A stretch of DNA of 64,000 nt from Astrocystis sublimbata (taxonomy: Eukaryota > Ascomycota > Sordariomycetes > Xylariales > Xylariaceae), in NCBI GenBank assembly GCA_022453515.1, contig JAJNNY010000006.1:62001-126000 (forward strand). Reading direction: 5' to 3'. Of the stretch, positions 59,160 to 64,000 are shown in pieces. Within the stretch, counting starts at the first letter, position 1, and the number at the start of each line of letters is the position of its first letter. Below the pieces are notes generated by a model. That model worked only from the letters and a program-made list of their open reading frames with translations, made no database searches and was not told where the DNA came from. Position numbers and translations under genes: made by a program.

Positions 59160-61165
59160 GATTGACGGAGGGCGGATAAACGAGCGGAGATTTGTCGCTG
59201 ACTACGATGCTAGCCACGTGCTTGTGCAGTCGGGATGCGCGATGTTCGAAGTGTACGAGTAGCCAGAGTCTGCAAAGCGCACTGCCTGACAGACCACACG
59301 GACTGGCTCATCAAGGCAGCACGTCAGGATCGACGCTGAACTGTGCTGTGCTGCCACCGGACAACGTTTGTCGAGGAGGGGACGAAGGCTACCAGACGAA
59401 GACTACTGAGGGCGTGGGCGGCAGCAGGCAGGTAGGGCTGGATGATGCATGAATTATGAGGTCAATCAGGTCAATGCTTCCCGAGAGGTGGGAGAGGTGG
59501 TGTAGGAGATGCGCAGGATGCGGTAGGATACGGGGATCCGAGGGCACCAGCACGAAGGATCGTCTCAAGCGGGACAAAGATAGTAGTAGTAGTGGTGTGT
59601 GGTGGTGGTGGTGGTGTAGGGCGAGGTATGCTCAAATGGTTAGGTAATGTTGTAACAGCTGCGTGCCCTGAGTCAGTGTTTCGCAATCGGATGCCTGGCG
59701 AGGTGTTTCAGTCGACGTCAGTGTTGGGCCGGAGTCCTTAGGTAGGTACCTAGGTAGGTAGGTAGGTAGATGCAGGTGGTGAAGGTGAAAAGAGAGTGGG
59801 TGAGGTGTGTGTGACGGAGGGACTGCGCGTGCGGACGGGAGCCAGGGAGGAGCGCGGCAGCGACGTAAGGTAGGGAGGTAGTATGTAAATGTAGAGTAAG
59901 GTCGAGTCGAGACGGGATAGAGGCGGGATGATGAGTTCGGGTGTCGAATGTCGAATGCAGGACGGCAGAACCAATGACTGGCACCCAACGACAAAAAAAC
60001 AACGAGGGAGGTAGGTACGGCAGAATGGTAGGCACGGTAGGTAGACTGGAGGTAGGTAACAAGCATACAAGAAACCGCACGTACCTGTATGGGAATGAAT
60101 CTTGGGGGCGACTGTTTAGGGGAGCGGTGGATTCGGCGGTGGGTGAAGCTGAGCGCGGGAGAAAGGGGTACATGCTGTCCACGGTGCCTGATGTACGAGT
60201 ACACCATGTACCATGCAGGCGAGTGCAGGCGTCGAACCAACGCTGGCTGAGTGGGGAAGCCCCCACTTCGGGCCCCTGAAGACCTGCCCCTAGCTCGCCT
60301 AGTGCAGCTTGGTCCATGATGGCCGAGATGGGGTACATTAGCCACTCCGAGCCCAGTCCCGGCCAGTCTTGGGTCGGGCTTGGGCCATCCCCGTCGAATC
60401 ACGCGTCACCAACTTACAAAAAACCACAGGTCAGCCGTTTAAGTTAGCAGGTAGATTAGATTCGATGAGCTTAGCTTAGGTAGCAACAATCTGTCCATCT
60501 CGTCAATTACTTGGTAGATGTACCTAAAGACTCCTCGCTCTACCAGCACAGCTCAGTTTAAGGTTATTGCACTTTACCTACCTACTTACTTATATCAACG
60601 GAATGACTAACCTAGTCCCTGATCTACCAGCTCGTGTCCTTACAGTATGTACAGAATCCGTACCCCTGGCTCTGCCATGGATCATAGATCTATCATCAAG
60701 TTTGTACTTGCATGTAGGTAGGTACGTGCGTACGGAATAATCCACATGTACGCAGATGGGTACTTAAGGTACCTGCCTCGGCCGTTGTCCATCCCCTCTC
60801 ACACATGTACTTATTATATTGCAGCATTGTGCCCTAATTTCATTGGCCGTCCACATGATATGCCAGCTTGATCGTAGGAACCCAGCAATAACAGTTGGCA
60901 TCGATCAGATCTTGGACCCTGGCCATAGCAACGAGATCATGTATCAATGCTGTTTTAGCCTATAGGAGAGCAAAGTTTGAAATTCATGGTTGTTGTTGTT
61001 GTCTTGTTGTTTTGCTTTTTTCCCTCTCGCCTCTCTATAAAGAAAGAAATGAACAGACTCCACTAGATGCAGCAACTTTGGAAATCCCCATGCCAAGACC
61101 TCCCTATTCTACACCACTGAAATGCGCCGCCCACGGAGCTGACGGACGTGCAAGACTTACTAGCA
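59160..61165. other. Long upstream region of the Sel1-repeat gene
   Basis: Probably promoter and long 5' leader. TAG/GTG trinucleotide runs occur at 59581-59620, and an exact TACCTAGGTA at 59747-59756 lies in a CTAGGTAGGTAGG array. A 256-codon open frame on the minus strand (60402-59632) has random-looking, His/Ser/Pro/Thr-rich composition and is not called. Confidence 0.5.
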
Positions 61166-62673
61166 TTACAGATTCTTGGACTGGAGTTTCTTTATTCTCG
61201 TTGCCCCCTCATATACACCACGATCCACCGCTGCCGCGACTGTCAACGTGCCACCCAGAATGGCGCAAAGACCCGTGAGGAAACCCGAGAACGTCTTGGC
61301 TCGCTCTTCCCGGTTGATCACTTTCATCGGTGAGATATCCTGCGAGAGGTCAAATGTTAGCTCTGACCCACGGCTACTCCCGCTGCTCCGTGGCACTTAC
61401 ATAGGAGAAGAACACGCCTGGGATGCCGCCTCGCGCGTGCATGCGCTCCTGGTGGCCTTCCGCGGCATCGTCGCCACCGTTCAGACTTCGCTTGTGACTT
61501 GTGACCGAGTACTGATGGGTCTCCATACTGCCGTCGAAGCCACTGCCGAGGGTGCCCAACCACACGTTGTCGTCTGTGCTCTTGTCCTCTCCGGTCGACT
61601 TCGCGGCACTCAACGGCAAGTAAGCCGTCGGGACAACCTTGAGGAAATACATGAAGTTGAAGTTGGGATCTTCGGTCGTTTGCTTGTTACCGTCGAGTGG
61701 GTTCAGGTGGTGGTTGGTCCAGGGACTGCTTTTAGCATGCTTCTTGCCGACATCTTCCGGAAGCTGGGGACCGAACCGCAGTTGGTGGATCTCGTGCTCG
61801 AACGAATGCTTTACGGGACTATCCCAGTAGTTCTTCAGGTCATGAACGTGCATGTTGCCGTTGCTAAAGCTGCGACCGGGGGCGATGTGGAAGTTTCCAA
61901 TGACCTTGTTGACTCGAATAGCACCATCGATGCGACAGCCTTCTTGCCTTTGTTCGTCTAATTTCTCGGCGTAGTGCTCCCGTGTGCATTGCTCAACACC
62001 CTCGCCCCTACCAAAGGCCCAGGAGGCTTGCGCGTACGCCTCACGTACCTCGTCACAGGTATTGCAACATCCTGGTTTCGTCGCGGCGGCTGGGGCGGTG
62101 GCGCCGTAGCAAGTGCCACAGTAATCGGGATCGAGGTGGGTGGCTGCCTCGCTTTCGTCGTGGCTGTAGACTGTCAGCAACAATGGCCACATGGGATAGC
62201 GCATTCACAATCGCAATCGCATCGAGGGTGTTAGACTGACAGCGCAAGTGCGGTAACATCGATGACACCTCCCCCCTGGGCGGCGGGTTGGAGCCTGACC
62301 TTCTTCACGCCATGTAGAACACCATGCTGCTGCTCGCCAGACACATCCATAACGTCGAGGGTAAGGAGCTCGCAGGGCATCCTGGGGAAGGTGACGTTCA
62401 TGTGGATCTCCATGCGCTCGCCTGTAGGACTCGTTAGCCAGCTGCCCCCGCGAGGCGGGATGCTGGGAAAGACAGCGCACCTCGGCCCTTATCCACGATG
62501 AGCTCAGGATGTATGACGATCCTCCTGTAGTCGTACCATTCTCCCCAGGCAAGGTAGAGAACAACGATAACGGAGATGATTGTGACTATGCCACCAGAGG
62601 TAGTGCGCACCCTCGCATCCTCGACCGTCTTGGTAAAAGCGTCAAGCCTCGTGAATCTCGACTTGGGAGCCAT
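61166..62673 (-). CDS. ERV46: ER-Golgi cargo receptor Erv46 (ERGIC3)
   Basis: COPII vesicle membrane protein that works with Erv41 to retrieve ER residents. Exons 62673-62481, 62421-62241, 62163-61401 and 61339-61166 give 436 residues, the usual size. TM1 lies at about 29-45 after the conserved RVRTTSGGIVTIIS. The luminal domain has ERMEIHMNVTFPRMPCELLT, CGTCYGA, a GCCNTCDEVREAY cysteine cluster, IAPGRSFSNGNMHVHD and HQYSVTSHKRSL; TM2 lies near 400-420, followed by a lysine-rich cytosolic tail (RIKKLQSKNL). For intron 2 I chose the GTCAGT donor at 62240 and the TCTACAG acceptor at 62164, because this alone restores frame and the family sequence. Confidence 0.94.
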
Positions 62674-64000
62674 GGCGGCTGAGTCGGTTCGATGGAAAAA
62701 TTCTCGATAGGCTCAGGCTGCGCAGTGGCGCAGAGGGCGCAGAGAGCGCAGCGAGCGACAAGTTGAAAGTAGGAGGCAGGATACGGCGGGTACGGCGGCG
62801 AAGAAACAGCAGGAGAGCCAGATCACCGTAGGAGCGGCATGAGACGTATGGACGCTGATGCACGGAGCTGCTGTAAAGTGGCGATGTTAGCATGTGCATG
62901 AGCAGCGCATCAAATCCACGGCGGGTTGTGGACAAGCAGTCTGCGCGAGCGACGATGGGAAGCTGGGAACCTACGCGTATATCGACGCTGACGTGCAGAG
63001 GAGGGGGATTTGGCGGGCTGATATTGAAGCACGAGGTAATAACAACTGGCTTCCAAGGTACACGTAGGTTAGTTAAGGTTGTCGATGCTTCCGGGTGTCA
63101 TCCGTTCGTTGCTCGAGGCCAGACGGGCCAGACTGCCCAGGCAGTCGTGGACTCAAGGGATGGGACGCACTAAGTCGGAAAGGCCACCTTCGCGTTCCAG
63201 GGACCAGCCAATCAATCTAGCCAATTGGGAGCTGCCTTAGCCTGCCAAGGGTACCAAAAATACTAAAAATATAAGTTGGACCCTGTCGGGCCTGTCCGCC
63301 TGCCTACTACCTAGGGCATATGTACCTAGGGATCCTGTTAGGTACTAGCCCGCCCCCCCCCCTTCATGCCCGTCATGCCCGTGAGTTTCGGCCATTGCCC
63401 CCCATAAAAAGCACCTATGGAGGTACCCAGGTAGTAGTTGAGATAGAATCAATTAACGATGCTCTCATTCACATTGCTGTCTACGGCAGCTCTCCCTTTC
63501 GGAAACGTCATGTACGACCACTATCTAAGACTGGGTTGGAGTTTTGCACTTCGATGGACAGCAGCCCGCGCTGCAGCAAGCATCGTTCATCACCCTACTA
63601 TCTATGTCGGTACGACATCAGTTCGACCTCTTGCAACGAAAAGGATAGATGATGCATGTGGCCAATGATGGAGTTGATTGGTAGGAAGCTAAATAATGAG
63701 GGACAACTCCTGCGATGTCCTACTAGACTAGGTTGAGGGCGGGCAGCATAGGCTTGAAGTCAATAGGCACGCACTCATTAACATTGTAACCCAGTTTGGT
63801 TCTTCTTAACGTCGCTGACGCCGTGTGACTCATACTCACTCATATTACTCGCTCACACAGAGGACACAAGATACCAGACCTTTTGCGACTATATCAGTAA
63901 CATCGCCCAAGCTTCAAGGGAAACTAACACTCATCCATCACACCTGAGACCGTTCACAGACGCCTAAGCCTGACAATAGCGGCGGTGGCAAGAGCGATTC
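62674..64000. other. Intergenic region to the window end
   Basis: ERV46 promoter, GGTACCTAGG words (63300-63345, 63420-63435) and a C run at about 63350-63362. A frame at 63459-63668 has no family features. A neighbouring gene may begin just beyond 64000. Confidence 0.5.

Noticed and set aside
59632..60402. 256-codon open frame on the minus strand
   Set aside because: Composition is random-looking, it overlaps palindromic arrays, and it shows no domain or splice support; it is probably leader/promoter DNA of the Sel1-repeat gene.
1..64000. tRNA, rRNA, CRISPR or intact transposon
   Set aside because: Reading both strands I saw no T-loop-like tRNA core with a matching acceptor stem, no rRNA sequence, no direct-repeat/spacer array, and no transposase or reverse transcriptase frame. 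A dedicated RNA search could still find small genes.

Overview
The window is nuclear DNA of a filamentous ascomycete (Pezizomycotina, most likely Sordariomycetes; the genus cannot be fixed from sequence alone). The evidence is short introns (mostly 48-150 bp) with GTRNGT donors and CTAAC/CTGAC branch sites 10-25 bp before the acceptor, a set of conserved fungal housekeeping proteins, and intergenic DNA full of TACCTAGGTA-like palindromes. Gene models were built by hand: exons were joined only where splice sites, phase and protein family continuity agreed. Twenty-three genes are well supported, together with one pseudogene and three weak candidates.

Layout. 0-17 kb: AMP deaminase (5' end outside the window), the endocytic adaptor Sla1, a TLC-domain membrane protein, Golgi tether subunit Cog8, the mitochondrial glycine carrier Hem25, and an RE/RS-rich coiled-coil protein. 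17-20.7 kb has no gene I can support. 20.7-30 kb: prefoldin subunit 1, a GNAT acetyltransferase, a short-chain dehydrogenase, a decayed second dehydrogenase, and an eight-exon alkaline ceramidase. 30.9-43.6 kb is dense and conserved: TMF/Sgm1 golgin, Nas6, Prp46, Orc1, a conserved fungal protein of unknown function, and prefoldin subunit 5. 43.6-52.6 kb is sparse and accessory in character: two doubtful genes, a secreted HD-fold protein, a five-exon cyanovirin-N-like secreted lectin, and a family 17 glycosyltransferase. 54-62.7 kb: threonine aldolase, a Dsf2/Nif1-like Sel1-repeat protein, and the ER-Golgi cargo protein Erv46.

How the genes relate. No operon or biosynthetic cluster is evident. 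Several products serve the same processes: Golgi and secretory traffic (Cog8, Sgm1, Erv46, the GT17 enzyme), cytosolic chaperoning and proteasome assembly (two prefoldin subunits, Nas6), and glycine/threonine/heme metabolism (Gly1, Hem25). These probably reflect the general gene content rather than co-regulation.

I did not find a convincing undescribed system. The most useful observations are the lectin gene hidden across five short exons, a probable GC-AG intron and a 14-nt exon in NAS6, the dehydrogenase relic with two internal losses, the alternative 3' exon of AMP deaminase, and the dispersed palindrome.
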